64,000 bases of DNA from Actinobacillus succinogenes 130Z (GTDB lineage Bacteria > Pseudomonadota > Gammaproteobacteria > Enterobacterales > Pasteurellaceae), in contig NC_009655.1 in assembly GCF_000017245.1 (NCBI RefSeq), forward strand, positions 682,001 through 746,000, given 5' to 3'. The notes under the pieces are model-generated. The model was not told the DNA's origin and did no database searches. It worked only from the letters and a program-made list of their open reading frames with translations. Made by a program: the position numbers and the translations under genes. Shown here piece by piece: positions 51,148 to 61,201 of this stretch (its first letter is position 1; the number at the start of each line of letters is the position of its first letter).

Positions 51148-53787
51148 ATGAAACTCCAATTTGAAACCTTAGATTACCAACTTAATGCCGTAAATGCGGC
51201 GGTGAATTTGTTTATCGGGCAGCCGAATGCGACTAGTGGATTTGCGTTAAGATCGCAAAATGATTTGCGTTTTATCCCGAATTTACCGTTGCAAATCAGC
51301 GATGAACAATTACAGCAAAATTTAGCTAATCAGCAAAATTATCAAAAAATCGACCGCACTTTGCTTAGCGAAAACGGTAAAAATTTTACCGTGGAGATGG
51401 AAACGGGAACGGGCAAAACCTATGTTTATTTACGCACCATTTTTGAGCTGAACAAACAATACGGTTGGCAAAAATTTGTGATTGTGGTGCCGAGCGTTGC
51501 CATTCGTGAGGGGGTATTGCATACCCTTGACATCACGCAAACGCATTTTAACCATGTGTTTGATAAGCCAAGCGTTAGCCCGAAGTTTGAATATAAAAGC
51601 AATCAGCTTTCCCGTTTAAAAACCTTTGCGAACAGTAATCATATTGAGATTTTGGTGATGAATATTGATGCTTTTGCCAAAGACAGCAATGTGATTAATA
51701 CCATCAACGAAAGTGGCGAAGCACCCATCAGCTATATTCAAAAAGCCAATCCGATTGTCATCATTGATGAACCGCAAAATATGGAAACGGACATTCGCCG
51801 CAATGCGATTGAGAGCTTAAATCCGCTGTTTACCTTGCGTTATTCGGCAACCCATAAAAATGCCTATAACCCGATTTTCAGCTTAAACCCTGTGCAAGCT
51901 TATGAGCTAGGCTTGGTGAAACAGATCGAAGTGGACAGTGTAGTGGCAGAAAATGAGGTAAATGGCGTTTATCTTGCGTTAAAAGAGATCAAAACTGCGG
52001 CAAAAAGTTGGTCGGCAAAAATTGAGTTATTGTTTAACGATAGCAAAGCAATGAAGAAAAAAGTCGTGACTGTGAAACCTAATCAGGATTTGTACGATTT
52101 TTCCAATCAAAACGAAATGTATCGTTCCGGTTTTATTTTGAGCGGAATGGATGCGGAAAGCCAAATGGTAGAATTTTCTAACGGCACACAGATTTTTCAA
52201 GGCGTTGATCATTCTCAGCTAAAAGACGATTTGCAAAAAATGCAAATTCGCCGAACCGTTGCCGAACATTTGCAAAAAGAGAAGAAATTACGGCCGCTTG
52301 GAGTGAAAGTTTTATCGCTATTTTTTATTGATAAAGTAGATAACTACCGCTCATCTGCAGAAAAACCTTCAGGGGGCAAATTTGCACAATGGTTTGAAGA
52401 AATTTATCGTGAATTAGCGAAAGAAGAACCGAGCGGCGTACACAACGGCTATTTTTCGCAAGATAAAAAAGGCGTGGCGAAAGATACCAACGGCACCACG
52501 CAAGTGGACAATGACACTTATCAGCTGATTATGCGAGATAAAGAAAAATTGCTTTCTTTGGATAATCCGTTGCGTTTTATTTTTTCTCATTCCGCCTTGC
52601 GAGAAGGTTGGGATAACCCGAATGTGTTTCAAATTTGCACCTTAAACGACACTGCAAGCGAAATGAAAAAACGCCAAGAAATTGGGCGGGGCTTGCGACT
52701 GCCGGTTAATCAGCATGGGCAGCGTATTTATGATCGCGCTCAAAGTACGCTCACGGTAATTGCCAATGAAAGTTATGAACAATTTGCGGCAACGTTACAA
52801 CGTGAAATTGAAGAAGATTGTGGCGTGAAATTCGCTAAAAGTCATATTAAAAAACGGGAAGATAAACGAGAAGTACGTTATCGCAAAGATTTCAGTTTGC
52901 ACCCTGATTTTGTAGCAATTTGGGAGCGCATTAAGCAGCAAACCACTTATCGAGTAAATTTCAGTAACGATGAATTGATTGAACGTGCGGTGGAAAAAAT
53001 CCACAAAATGCCAGCCATTGAAGCGACTAAAATTAAACACGCTAAAGCGAAATTGGTCATTGATGAAAGCGGTATTGCGACCGATTATCGTGCGGCAGGC
53101 GAAACAACCGTCCATTCGCAATGGGCAATTCCTGCGTTACTGAATGAATTGCAAAAGAAAACGGGACTTACCCGAATAACCCTTTGCAAAATTTTGCAAC
53201 AATCTGACCGCTTGCAAGAGGTGTTTCGTAATCCGCAACGTTTTATAGATTTGGTGGCGGAAAAAATCAATGCGGTATTGCAACTTATTATGGCAGACGG
53301 CATCGAGTATCGAAAAATTGCCGGGAAAAGTTATGAAATGACGTTGTTCAGGGATTTTGAGTTTTATGCCAACCCATATACTTTCGCCGTAAACGATAAA
53401 ACGAAAACCATTTATGAAGATTGTATTTCGCTGGACTCCACCACCGAATATACCTTTGCCAAACATTGCGAAAGCAGCGAAGACATTGAATTTTATTTTA
53501 AATTGCCTGAACGTTTCAAAATCCCCACTCCGTTGGGTAATTACAATCCTGACTGGGCAGTGGTGTTTAAAGGAGAAAATAAAATCTATTTTGTTGCCGA
53601 AACCAAAAATACCGGCAAAGGTATTCAAAGTGGCGTAGATGAAGACAAATTACGTGAAAATGAGCAGCTGAAAATTGCCTATGCCCGTAAGAATTTCCAC
53701 TATTTACGCTTGGATTATCCGGATTTGGATTATCAAGTGGTGGAGAACGTCGAGGAATTATCGGGTCAGTATCGAAATCTTAGATAA
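51148..53787 (+). CDS. res: type III restriction enzyme Res subunit
   Basis: 879 residues. A superfamily 2 helicase plus nuclease. Walker A METGTGKT is at residues 84-91 and motif II DEPQ at 207-210; FSHSALREGWDNPNVFQICTL and KKRQEIGRGLRLPVN are motifs V and VI (about 475-520). The C-terminal nuclease has NPDWAVV (Asp802) and FVAETK (Glu818, Lys820), the PD...ExK catalytic set. With Mod it cuts DNA between two head-to-head unmethylated sites. If Mod is off, Res should be inactive, because Res needs Mod for recognition. An Apl-type uptake signal is at 53206-53215. Confidence 0.94.
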   Translation: MKLQFETLDYQLNAVNAAVNLFIGQPNATSGFALRSQNDLRFIPNLPLQISDEQLQQNLANQQNYQKIDRTLLSENGKNFTVEMETGTGKTYVYLRTIFELNKQYGWQKFVIVVPSVAIREGVLHTLDITQTHFNHVFDKPSVSPKFEYKSNQLSRLKTFANSNHIEILVMNIDAFAKDSNVINTINESGEAPISYIQKANPIVIIDEPQNMETDIRRNAIESLNPLFTLRYSATHKNAYNPIFSLNPVQAYELGLVKQIEVDSVVAENEVNGVYLALKEIKTAAKSWSAKIELLFNDSKAMKKKVVTVKPNQDLYDFSNQNEMYRSGFILSGMDAESQMVEFSNGTQIFQGVDHSQLKDDLQKMQIRRTVAEHLQKEKKLRPLGVKVLSLFFIDKVDNYRSSAEKPSGGKFAQWFEEIYRELAKEEPSGVHNGYFSQDKKGVAKDTNGTTQVDNDTYQLIMRDKEKLLSLDNPLRFIFSHSALREGWDNPNVFQICTLNDTASEMKKRQEIGRGLRLPVNQHGQRIYDRAQSTLTVIANESYEQFAATLQREIEEDCGVKFAKSHIKKREDKREVRYRKDFSLHPDFVAIWERIKQQTTYRVNFSNDELIERAVEKIHKMPAIEATKIKHAKAKLVIDESGIATDYRAAGETTVHSQWAIPALLNELQKKTGLTRITLCKILQQSDRLQEVFRNPQRFIDLVAEKINAVLQLIMADGIEYRKIAGKSYEMTLFRDFEFYANPYTFAVNDKTKTIYEDCISLDSTTEYTFAKHCESSEDIEFYFKLPERFKIPTPLGNYNPDWAVVFKGENKIYFVAETKNTGKGIQSGVDEDKLRENEQLKIAYARKNFHYLRLDYPDLDYQVVENVEELSGQYRNLR

Positions 53788-53823
53788 TAAAGGCACATTA
53801 AATCTAACCCTCTACAAATTCAA

Positions 53824-53855
53824 TGCCCTTAACTTGATAGATAAAGTTAGGGGCA
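53824..53855. repeat. hairpin after res
   Basis: TGCCCTTAACTT, eight-base loop, AAGTTAGGGGCA: 12 pairs with one G-T. It lies 37 bases after the res stop. There is no T run, so it may be a border repeat or a weak terminator. Confidence 0.4.
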
Positions 53856-53950
53856 TAAAATTCTATTGTGGAGAGGATTTGTTTTGTACGAGTGCTCTAT
53901 AATACCAAAAAACAAAAGAATTTTTGCCCGCACTTTTTGTTCGCGGTGAG

Positions 53951-54436
53951 TTAAGCATCGGCTTTTCTGCGCCGGTTTAATGCGTTTAATACCGGCGGCG
54001 GGACGAATTGATCCACGTTGCCGTTGTGTAGATAAATTTCCCGTACAATGGTGGACGAAACGTAAGACCATTGCTCGGTGGACGGCAGGAACAAGCTTTC
54101 CACGCCCTGCGAAAGTACGCGGTTTAAGTGGGCTAATTGCAATTCGTATTCAAAATCCATCGTGGTGCGCATGCCGCGAATAATGGCGGTGATGTCGTGT
54201 TCTTTCACCGCATCCGCCAGCAAACCGGAAAAACCGATAACGCGCACATTCGGCAAATGCGCCACGCTTTCTTCCGCTAATTGTACGCGATCCTGCAGGT
54301 CGAATAACGGTTTTTTGGTCGGGCTGGCCGCCACCGCCACAATCACTTGCGGAAACAGCACCGCCGTGCGTTCGATAATATCCAAATGCCCGTTGGTGAT
54401 TGGGTCAAATGTGCCGGGGTAAATCACAGTTTTCAT
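53951..54436 (-). CDS. coaD: phosphopantetheine adenylyltransferase
   Basis: 161 residues. It adds AMP to 4'-phosphopantetheine in coenzyme A synthesis. [19 protein letters not shown] carries the nucleotidyltransferase TxGH motif; [22 protein letters not shown] and [21 protein letters not shown] are the remaining active-site segments. It begins one base after the waaA stop on the same strand, the usual waaA-coaD pair. Confidence 0.97.
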   Translation of the reverse strand: MKTVIYPGTFDPITNGHLDIIERTAVLFPQVIVAVAASPTKKPLFDLQDRVQLAEESVAHLPNVRVIGFSGLLADAVKEHDITAIIRGMRTTMDFEYELQLAHLNRVLSQGVESLFLPSTEQWSYVSSTIVREIYLHNGNVDQFVPPPVLNALNRRRKADA

Positions 54437-54437
54437 A

Positions 54438-55706
54438 TTACTTCTCTAAATAGGGTTTCAATAAATCCAATAACCGTTGTAACGCGCCACGGTTTTCCGT
54501 TAACACGGTGTAACCCGCATTAGCGAGCCGTTCGCGCAGTGTTTTATTATCTAATAGATCGGTTACCGCTTGCGAAAGTACGGCATCGTTTTCCTCGATT
54601 TCAATAACGCCGCCTACTTGCTTTAATTTGGCGAAAACTTCGGGAAAATTAAAGGTGTATTTTCCGCTGATGACCGGGCATTTAAAAGCCAGCGGTTCCA
54701 ACGGATTGTGTCCGCCCCGTTTAATCAGACTGCCCCCTACAAAGGCGACGTCCGCCACACCGTACAGCAACATCAGTTCACCCATAGTGTCACCCAGAAA
54801 AATCTGCGTATCGGCATTCGGTGTATTGTCTGTGGCCCGGCGGGCATAGGTAAAGCCGGCGCTTTCGATCATGTCCGCCACCGCTCTAAAATGTTCGGGA
54901 TGACGCGGCACTAAAACGAGTAATAAATTCGGGTATTTTTGCAGTAAAGTGCGGTGCGATTTTAAGATGATTTCTTCTTCGCCTTCGTGAGTACTGGCGG
55001 CAATCCAAACCGGGCGGTTACCTATAACGGATTTTAACATATTGATTTTATTCAGTAATTCATCACCGATATGTAAGTCGTATTTGATATTGCCGGTTAG
55101 GCGGAGTTTACCCTGATAGCCGATGTCCCGATAACGTTTCGCGCTGAAATCATCCTGCGGCGCGATGAGTTCGATTTCGTTTAACATTTCTTGCAGGGAA
55201 TGTTTGAATTTTCCGTAGCGGCGGGCGGAACGGGCGGAAAGCCGTGCGTTGGCGATAACGCACGGAATATGACGGCGATACAGCCCGTGTATCAGATTCG
55301 GCCATAATTCGGTTTCAATCACGATGCAGAGCTTCGGACGGATAAAAGCGATGAAGCGGGTAACGGCGTCAGGCAAATCGTAAGGCAGATAAACATGAGC
55401 GACGCTTTCGCCGAATGCCGTTTTGACACGCTCGGAACCGGTCGGAGTCATGGTAGTGACGGTGACGGCAAGTTCGGGATAATCCGCCTGAATGCGACGG
55501 ATTAACGGTGTGGCGGCAATCACTTCACCCACCGATGCGGCATGTACCAGTACGCCTTGAGCTTGCGGCGGGGTAAGATTGCGGTAAAGACCGTAACGTT
55601 CGCCGAAACGGCGACGGTATTCGGGGGCTTTCAGGCTGCGAATCAGCATAAACAGCAACACAAAAGGTTGCAGCAGATACATTAATAGAGTGTAAAAATG
55701 GCGCAT
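54438..55706 (-). CDS. waaA: 3-deoxy-D-manno-octulosonic acid (Kdo) transferase
   Basis: 422 residues. It attaches Kdo to lipid A at the inner membrane. An N-terminal membrane anchor ([19 protein letters not shown]) precedes a GT-B fold: [74 protein letters not shown] and [20 protein letters not shown] are KdtA signatures. Haemophilus WaaA is monofunctional for Kdo with KdkA; whether this one adds one or two cannot be told. Confidence 0.95.
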   Translation of the reverse strand: MRHFYTLLMYLLQPFVLLFMLIRSLKAPEYRRRFGERYGLYRNLTPPQAQGVLVHAASVGEVIAATPLIRRIQADYPELAVTVTTMTPTGSERVKTAFGESVAHVYLPYDLPDAVTRFIAFIRPKLCIVIETELWPNLIHGLYRRHIPCVIANARLSARSARRYGKFKHSLQEMLNEIELIAPQDDFSAKRYRDIGYQGKLRLTGNIKYDLHIGDELLNKINMLKSVIGNRPVWIAASTHEGEEEIILKSHRTLLQKYPNLLLVLVPRHPEHFRAVADMIESAGFTYARRATDNTPNADTQIFLGDTMGELMLLYGVADVAFVGGSLIKRGGHNPLEPLAFKCPVISGKYTFNFPEVFAKLKQVGGVIEIEENDAVLSQAVTDLLDNKTLRERLANAGYTVLTENRGALQRLLDLLKPYLEK

Positions 55707-55750
55707 GGCTGTCCGAAATCGGGAAAATCTACCGATAGTATAAAGATAAA

Positions 55751-55779
55751 AAAAGTGCGGTCAAATTTAACCGCACTTT
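55751..55779 (-). terminator. tpiA terminator from inverted uptake signals
   Basis: AAAAGTGCGGT and ACCGCACTTT are complements around a seven-to-nine-base loop; on the minus strand the stem is followed by TTTTTTT. It follows tpiA by 18 bases. Confidence 0.8.
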
Positions 55780-55796
55780 GAGAAGATTTTCCGCTA

Positions 55797-56567
55797 TTAA
55801 GCCTTCGCTGCCGCCGCGGCTTTTACGATTACTGCGAACGCGGGAGCTTTTAATGACGCGCCGCCCACTAATGCACCGTCAATATCCGGTTGTGTGAACA
55901 GTTCGGCTGCGTTTGCATCGTTTACGGAACCGCCGTATTGGATGATGACTTGATCCGCTACCGCTTGAGATTTCGCCGCAATATGAGCGCGAATAAAAGC
56001 ATGCACCGCTTGTGCCTGAGCCGGAGTGGCGGATTTGCCGGTACCGATTGCCCAAATCGGTTCATAAGCGATAACCGCACCGTTAAAGGCTTCTACGCCT
56101 AAAGCGTTGATGACGGCATCAATTTGACGGGAAACCACTTCTTCCGTTTTGCCCGCTTCATTTTCCTCTTCGGTTTCACCGATACATAAAACCGGGGTTA
56201 AACCCGCTTCTTTTAAGGCGGAGAATTTTTTCGCGATGAATTCGTCACTTTCTTTGTGATAAGTACGGCGCTCGGAATGACCGATAATGATATATTTCGC
56301 ACCGAAATCTTTTAACATTTCGGTAGAGATGTCACCGGTGAACGCGCCTTTTACGTTTACGTCCACATTTTGTGAACCTAAGGCTATTTTGCTGTCGGCA
56401 AGCGCGGTTTCCGCTTCAGCCAAGTACATTACCGGCGGTGCGATAGCGACGTCACAGCCTTCTACGCCGGCCAGTTCGGTTTTTAAGCCTTCGATTAATT
56501 CTCTGGTGAACGCTTTACTGCCGTTTAATTTCCAGTTACCCATTACTAATGGTTTACGAGATGCCAT
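55797..56567 (-). CDS. tpiA: triosephosphate isomerase
   Basis: 256 residues. Interconverts dihydroxyacetone phosphate and glyceraldehyde 3-phosphate. [10 protein letters not shown] has the active-site Asn and Lys, [11 protein letters not shown] the catalytic His, [16 protein letters not shown] the catalytic Glu and flexible loop, and [12 protein letters not shown] and [12 protein letters not shown] the phosphate-binding segments. Confidence 0.98.
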   Translation of the reverse strand: MASRKPLVMGNWKLNGSKAFTRELIEGLKTELAGVEGCDVAIAPPVMYLAEAETALADSKIALGSQNVDVNVKGAFTGDISTEMLKDFGAKYIIIGHSERRTYHKESDEFIAKKFSALKEAGLTPVLCIGETEEENEAGKTEEVVSRQIDAVINALGVEAFNGAVIAYEPIWAIGTGKSATPAQAQAVHAFIRAHIAAKSQAVADQVIIQYGGSVNDANAAELFTQPDIDGALVGGASLKAPAFAVIVKAAAAAKA

Positions 56568-56745
56568 GTTTTTTAATCTCCGTGTGAATAAAACAAACGT
56601 GTTTAATATACCAAATTTTTGTTAGCATTTTCGGCTTTTTTCACAGTTTTTTGATCTAACGGGTGATTATTTTTCCGTTAGCGGGTAGAATTCACAGCGT
56701 ATTTTTGCTATTTTTTAATCAATTTTGTACTAAGTGAACCCCATT

Positions 56746-57180
56746 ATGCGTATTTTCAAAGCCGAACAATGGAATCTGGCGGTGCTTCTGCCGTTATTTG
56801 AGGAATACCGGTTAGCCCACGGAATGTCGGAAAATCCCGACCGAACTTTAACGTTTTTGAATAACCGAATCCGTTTCAGTGAAAGTATTTTTTTTATAGC
56901 GATTAACGAACACGAAAAGGCAGTGGGGTTTATCCAGCTTTATCCGCGTTTGTCTTCGTTGCAGTTACAGCGTTACTGGCAGTTGACGGATATTTTCGTG
57001 AAAGACGGCAAGTATAAAAACGATATTTATAAGGCTTTGATTGAAAAAGCGAAAGAATTTGTCAGTTTTACTCAGTCGAATATTCTGACGGTGGAACAGG
57101 ATCAGCAACAGCGCAATATTCTGGAAATGGAAGGGTTTAAACTGAATCCGCGGAAATCGGTGTTTGAACTGATTTTGTAA
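56746..57180 (+). CDS. GNAT-family acetyltransferase, substrate unknown
   Basis: 144 residues from ATG 56746 (a GTG at 56734 is possible). WNLAVLLPLFEEYRLAHGM is the first helices of a GCN5-like fold; AVGFIQLYPRLSSLQLQRYWQLTDIFVKDGKY the central strands; the C-terminal QDQQQRNILEMEGFKLNPRKSVFELIL replaces the more usual LY-ALYEK motif. The acetyl-CoA loop (R/QxxGxG/A) reads GKYKNDIYKALIEKA and is atypical, so catalytic activity is uncertain. It is divergent from tpiA. Confidence 0.65.
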   Translation: MRIFKAEQWNLAVLLPLFEEYRLAHGMSENPDRTLTFLNNRIRFSESIFFIAINEHEKAVGFIQLYPRLSSLQLQRYWQLTDIFVKDGKYKNDIYKALIEKAKEFVSFTQSNILTVEQDQQQRNILEMEGFKLNPRKSVFELIL

Positions 57181-57193
57181 AGGAAAATTAAGC

Positions 57194-57223
57194 AATGACC
57201 GCCCGAAGTGCGGTCATTTTTTT
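57194..57223 (+). terminator. terminator after the GNAT gene
   Basis: AATGACCGC, seven-base loop, GCGGTCATT then TTTTT. A perfect nine-pair stem that includes one uptake signal. Confidence 0.85.
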
Positions 57224-57234
57224 ACGGTTTTTTA

Positions 57235-58026
57235 CTATTTTTTAGCCGGTGTGACATCAAGCACTTCTACATCGAAATGTAAGGTTGAATTTGCCGGAAT
57301 CGTGCCTAAATCCTGATCGCCATAAGCTAATTTAGGTGGAATGACCAATTCGATTTTACCACCTTTTTTCACTAATTGCAGACCCTCCGTCCAGCCCGGA
57401 ATTACTTGGTTCAATGCGAATTCGGCAGGTTGTCCGCGTTCTACCGAACTGTCGAATACGGTGCCGTTCGGTAATTTACCGGTGTAATGCACTTTTACGC
57501 TGTCTTCCGGTTTAATGACATCACCTTCACCCGGAGTTTGGATGCGATACAAAAGACCGGATTCGGTTTCTTTCACACCTTCCTGTTGTTTGAATTCGGC
57601 AATGAATTTTTCGCCGTCAGCTTGCGCCTGCTTGGCGGCTTCAGCCGCTTTTGCCGCGTCTTCTTTGGCCTTTTCTTCCGTCGCTTTGCTGAGTTTATCG
57701 TTTAAATCCGTTAAGGTTTTTTGCAATTCCTGATTTTGGGTTAAATCCACTTTACCCGCCAACGCATCTTTTACGCCGGAAACGAGTTTATCCTGATCGT
57801 AATTCATGACTTCTTTTTGGGAATCTACCAAACCTTTCAGGTCGGAACCCAATAATACACCCACGGCATAAGAGGGATCTTTCACTAAATCCGCATTTTC
57901 AGCAACCGGAGCCGCCTGAGTTTCTGTAGCCGGTGAGGCCGCTTTGTCTTTTTCATTACAGGCTGCGGTGACAAAAACAGCACCGACTAATAATGCGACT
58001 GCTGAGAGTTTTTGAATTTTTAACAT
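57235..58026 (-). CDS. fkpA: FKBP-type peptidyl-prolyl isomerase, lipoprotein (FkpA/Mip-like)
   Basis: 263 residues. The N-terminus is a signal peptide with lipobox VTAAC, so Cys23 is the lipidated residue, unlike the soluble E. coli FkpA. Residues about 45-150 form the N-terminal dimerisation part with an Ala/Lys/Glu-rich helix (SKATEEKAKEDAAKAAEAAKQ), and about 160-260 the FKBP domain: VKVHYTGKLPNGTVFDSSVERGQPAEFALNQVIPGWTEGLQLV and PPKLAYGDQDLGTIPANSTLHFDVEVLDV. It folds envelope proteins. It is divergent from slyX, as in E. coli. Confidence 0.93.
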   Translation of the reverse strand: MLKIQKLSAVALLVGAVFVTAACNEKDKAASPATETQAAPVAENADLVKDPSYAVGVLLGSDLKGLVDSQKEVMNYDQDKLVSGVKDALAGKVDLTQNQELQKTLTDLNDKLSKATEEKAKEDAAKAAEAAKQAQADGEKFIAEFKQQEGVKETESGLLYRIQTPGEGDVIKPEDSVKVHYTGKLPNGTVFDSSVERGQPAEFALNQVIPGWTEGLQLVKKGGKIELVIPPKLAYGDQDLGTIPANSTLHFDVEVLDVTPAKK

Positions 58027-58120
58027 TGTTTTTCCTCTGTGTTTTCCTCTGTATAGGGTAGAATAGTGAATTAGAGTAAAGCTTTATCCCCTGATGCACA
58101 ACCTTTTTATTTAAAATATT

Positions 58121-58333
58121 ATGCAAAATCTTGAAGAACGAATCGCCGAATTAGAAATGAAAATTACATTCCAAGATAATTTATTAGAGGAGCTAAACCT
58201 TGCATTAGTTCAACAACAATTTGTGATTGATCGCATACAGGTGCAATTACGCCATTTGACGGCGAAATTGAAGGATATGCAACCCTCGAATATTGCCGAT
58301 CAGGCGGAAGAGACGCCGCCGCCTCATTATTAA
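58121..58333 (+). CDS. slyX: SlyX-family coiled-coil protein
   Basis: 70 residues. [45 protein letters not shown] is a heptad-repeat coiled coil characteristic of SlyX, ending [10 protein letters not shown]. Role unknown. It is the neighbour of fkpA in many gammaproteobacteria, which supports the call. Confidence 0.88.
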   Translation: MQNLEERIAELEMKITFQDNLLEELNLALVQQQFVIDRIQVQLRHLTAKLKDMQPSNIADQAEETPPPHY

Positions 58334-58334
58334 C

Positions 58335-58553
58335 ATGAAAAAAACGTTACTTTTTATGACCGCACTTCTTTTATTGAACGGGTGCGGAACCGTCGTTCAG
58401 TTGATTAACCCTGCCAATAAATACGAAGCTTATGACGGTACGCGATACGATTGGCAGCAGGCCCAGAAATGGGGGCTGCCGATTTTGGACTTGCCTCTTT
58501 CGTTTTTATTGGATACCGCTTTGTTACCTTATGTTTGGTCGCAACAAGAATGA
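58335..58553 (+). CDS. YceK/YidQ-like small lipoprotein
   Basis: 72 residues. Signal peptide [17 protein letters not shown] with lipobox Cys17 after [18 protein letters not shown] and the C-terminal [15 protein letters not shown] are the DUF1375 (YceK/YidQ) signature. Outer-membrane location is likely since residue +2 is Gly. Its stop overlaps the rep start (ATGA). The start at 58335 is preferred to a longer frame starting inside slyX. Confidence 0.8.
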   Translation: MKKTLLFMTALLLLNGCGTVVQLINPANKYEAYDGTRYDWQQAQKWGLPILDLPLSFLLDTALLPYVWSQQE

Positions 58554-60577
58554 AATTAAATCCTCAGCAACAAACCGCCGTTGAATTTACCAGCGGACCC
58601 TGTTTGGTCCTGGCGGGGGCGGGTTCGGGAAAGACCCGCGTTATTATTAATAAGATCGCTTATCTTATCGGTAAGTGCGGCTATTTACCGCGTCAAATCG
58701 CCGCCGTCACCTTCACCAATAAAGCGGCACGGGAAATGAAGGAACGGGTCGCCCATTCCATCGGCAAAGGGCAAACCAAAGGATTGATTGTCTCTACTTT
58801 TCATACTTTAGGCTTCGATATTATTAAGCGCGAATACAAATATTTGGGCTTTAAGGCCAATATGACGCTGTTTGACGAACACGACCAAATGGCGTTGTTA
58901 AAAGAGTTGACCGCAGATTATCTGCAGGAAGACAAGGATTTGTTGCGGGAATTGGTGATGCGGATTTCCAACTGGAAAAACGATTTGATTTTGCCGGAAC
59001 AAGCTCTGGCGTCGGCGAAAGATCAAAAACAGCAGGTTTTTGCCCGTTGTTATGTTCGTTACGCCAATCAAATGCACGCCTATAACGCTTTGGATTTTGA
59101 CGATTTAATCATGTTGCCGACCTTGTTGTTGAAGCAGAACGAAGACCTGCGGTCGAAATGGCAGACCAAAATTAAATATTTGCTGATAGACGAATATCAA
59201 GATACCAATACCAGTCAGTACGAACTGATTAAACTGCTGGTAGGCACGCGGGCGCGTTTCACCGTAGTAGGAGATGATGATCAGTCCATTTATTCCTGGC
59301 GCGGGGCGCGACCGCAGAATATGGTACGTTTGCGTGACGATTTTCCTCAATTGAAGGTAATCAAGCTGGAACAGAATTATCGTTCCACCCAGCGCATTCT
59401 GCACTGCGCCAATATTTTGATTGATAATAACGCTCATGTATTCGAGAAAAAATTATTCTCGAATTTGGGGGAAGGAGAACCTTTACAGGTTATCGAAGCA
59501 AAAAATGAAGAACACGAAGCGGAACGGGTAGTCGCGGAATTAATTGCCCACCGATTCTCGCATAAAACCAAATATAAAGATTACGCCGTTTTATATCGCG
59601 GTAATCATCAATCCCGTTTGTTGGAAAAAATACTGATGCAAAACCGTATCCCGTATAAAATTTCTGGCGGTACTTCTTTTTTCAGTCGTATGGAAATTAA
59701 GGATATGATGGCGTATTTGCGAGTGCTGGTAAATCAGGACGACGATGCTGCACTACTGCGGATTATCAATACGCCGAAACGGGAAATCGGTGCGGTAACG
59801 CTGGAAAAACTGGGAATGCTGGCACATGAAAAGCATATCAGCCTGTTTGAGGCCATTTTCGATTTTGATTTAATTCATCGTGTGACGCCGAAAGCCTACA
59901 ATGCGTTACAGCATTTCGCTCGTTGGTTGGTGGAACTAAATGACGAATTGTTACGTTCCGAGCCGGAACGGGCGGTAAAACGCATGCTGGCGCAAATTCA
60001 CTACGAAGAATATTTATATGAAAATGCCGTTAGCCCGAAAGCGGCGGAAATGCAAAGTAAAAATGTCGCTACGTTGTTCGAATGGGTGGGCGGCATGTTG
60101 CAGGGCGATGAGTATAGTGAGCCGATGACGCTGGATCAGGTGGTGACGCGTTTAACATTACGCGATATGCAGGAACGGGGTGAAGATGACGACGAAAGTG
60201 ATCAGGTACAACTGATGACTTTACATGCGTCAAAAGGATTGGAATTTCCCCATGTGTTTTTAGTGGGAATGGAGGAGGGACTGTTACCGCACCAGAGCAG
60301 TATTGACGAGGATAATATCGAGGAAGAACGCCGTTTGGCATATGTAGGTATTACCCGTGCGCAACGGACATTGCGTTTTACTTTATGTAAAGAGCGTCGT
60401 CAATACGGCGAGTTGATTAAACCGGAAGCCAGCCGTTTTTTATTAGAGTTACCACAGGATGACGTACAATGGGAACGGGATAAACCGCCGATGACGGAAC
60501 AACAAAAGCAGCAAAAGGCATCCGCCAATATTGCGAATCTGCGCGCTATCTTGGCGCAATCCAAAGCGAAATTGTAG
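58550..60577 (+). CDS. rep: ATP-dependent DNA helicase Rep
   Basis: 675 residues, the length of E. coli Rep (673). A superfamily 1A 3'-5' helicase that aids replication forks past proteins. Walker A AGAGSGKT is at residues 22-29; [10 protein letters not shown] is motif [21 protein letters not shown] motif [14 protein letters not shown] motif [28 protein letters not shown] motif [14 protein letters not shown] motif VI. UvrD and PcrA are alternatives, but the start [13 protein letters not shown] and the length favour Rep. It is translationally coupled to the lipoprotein gene. Confidence 0.94.
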   Translation: MKLNPQQQTAVEFTSGPCLVLAGAGSGKTRVIINKIAYLIGKCGYLPRQIAAVTFTNKAAREMKERVAHSIGKGQTKGLIVSTFHTLGFDIIKREYKYLGFKANMTLFDEHDQMALLKELTADYLQEDKDLLRELVMRISNWKNDLILPEQALASAKDQKQQVFARCYVRYANQMHAYNALDFDDLIMLPTLLLKQNEDLRSKWQTKIKYLLIDEYQDTNTSQYELIKLLVGTRARFTVVGDDDQSIYSWRGARPQNMVRLRDDFPQLKVIKLEQNYRSTQRILHCANILIDNNAHVFEKKLFSNLGEGEPLQVIEAKNEEHEAERVVAELIAHRFSHKTKYKDYAVLYRGNHQSRLLEKILMQNRIPYKISGGTSFFSRMEIKDMMAYLRVLVNQDDDAALLRIINTPKREIGAVTLEKLGMLAHEKHISLFEAIFDFDLIHRVTPKAYNALQHFARWLVELNDELLRSEPERAVKRMLAQIHYEEYLYENAVSPKAAEMQSKNVATLFEWVGGMLQGDEYSEPMTLDQVVTRLTLRDMQERGEDDDESDQVQLMTLHASKGLEFPHVFLVGMEEGLLPHQSSIDEDNIEEERRLAYVGITRAQRTLRFTLCKERRQYGELIKPEASRFLLELPQDDVQWERDKPPMTEQQKQQKASANIANLRAILAQSKAKL

Positions 60578-60663
60578 AGTATTTAGTCAAACGGGCATTT
60601 TTTTATAAAAAGCGTTTGACTTCATCTCAGAAATCCGTATCATACGGCGCACAAACCGATTGC

Positions 60664-60757
60664 GGTGAGATGGCCGAGCTGGCTGAAGGCGCTCCCCTGC
60701 TAAGGGAGTATGGGGTCAAAAACTCCATCGAGGGTTCGAATCCCTCTTTCACCGCCA
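60664..60757 (+). tRNA. tRNA-Ser(GCU)
   Basis: Acceptor stem GGTGAGA/TTTCACC (one G-T), long variable arm, anticodon loop CTGCTAA with anticodon GCT, T-loop GGTTCGAATCC, and encoded GCCA at the 3' end. It matches the layout of E. coli serW/serV-type tRNA-Ser(GCU). Confidence 0.95.
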
Positions 60758-60799
60758 TTTTGTTTGTTTACCACAAATTAATTGATTAAATTTAATTCT

Positions 60800-60876
60800 G
60801 CACCCGTAGCTCAGCTGGATAGAGTACTCGGCTACGAACCGAGCGGTCAGAGGTTCGAATCCTCTCGGGTGCGCCA
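60800..60876 (+). tRNA. tRNA-Arg(ACG), copy 1
   Basis: 77 bases including encoded CCA. GCACCCG/CGGGTGC acceptor stem, anticodon arm CTCGG-CTACGAA-CCGAG with anticodon ACG (read as ICG after deamination), T arm CAGAGGTTCGAATCCTCTC. Confidence 0.97.
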
Positions 60877-60942
60877 TTTAACGGTTTACTCTATCAATAA
60901 GTTAAATAGTGAGAATTAAAAGTAATTTATTAAAACCAATAC

Positions 60943-61019
60943 GCACCCGTAGCTCAGCTGGATAGAGTACTCGGCTACGAACCGAGCGGTCAAAGGTTCG
61001 AATCCTTTCGGGTGCGCCA
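60943..61019 (+). tRNA. tRNA-Arg(ACG), copy 2
   Basis: Identical to copy 1 except that the T stem has AAAGG/CCTTT in place of AGAGG/CCTCT, a compensatory pair change. It starts 66 bases after copy 1. Encodes CCA. Confidence 0.97.
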
Positions 61020-61201
61020 TCTTTACTTTTCATCTGAATTTTTCTTTTCCTGTTTATTTTAATTTCGTTTATTGGTAAATTTTTGCTCCGTATAATGGAA
61101 TTATGCCTTATAATCAAATCCATTGTTTATCAGTCATTTTTAAGGTTAAAAAATAATTTTTTGACCGTACTTTAATTTGTTTGGAAATATTGGGAATAAA
61201 A

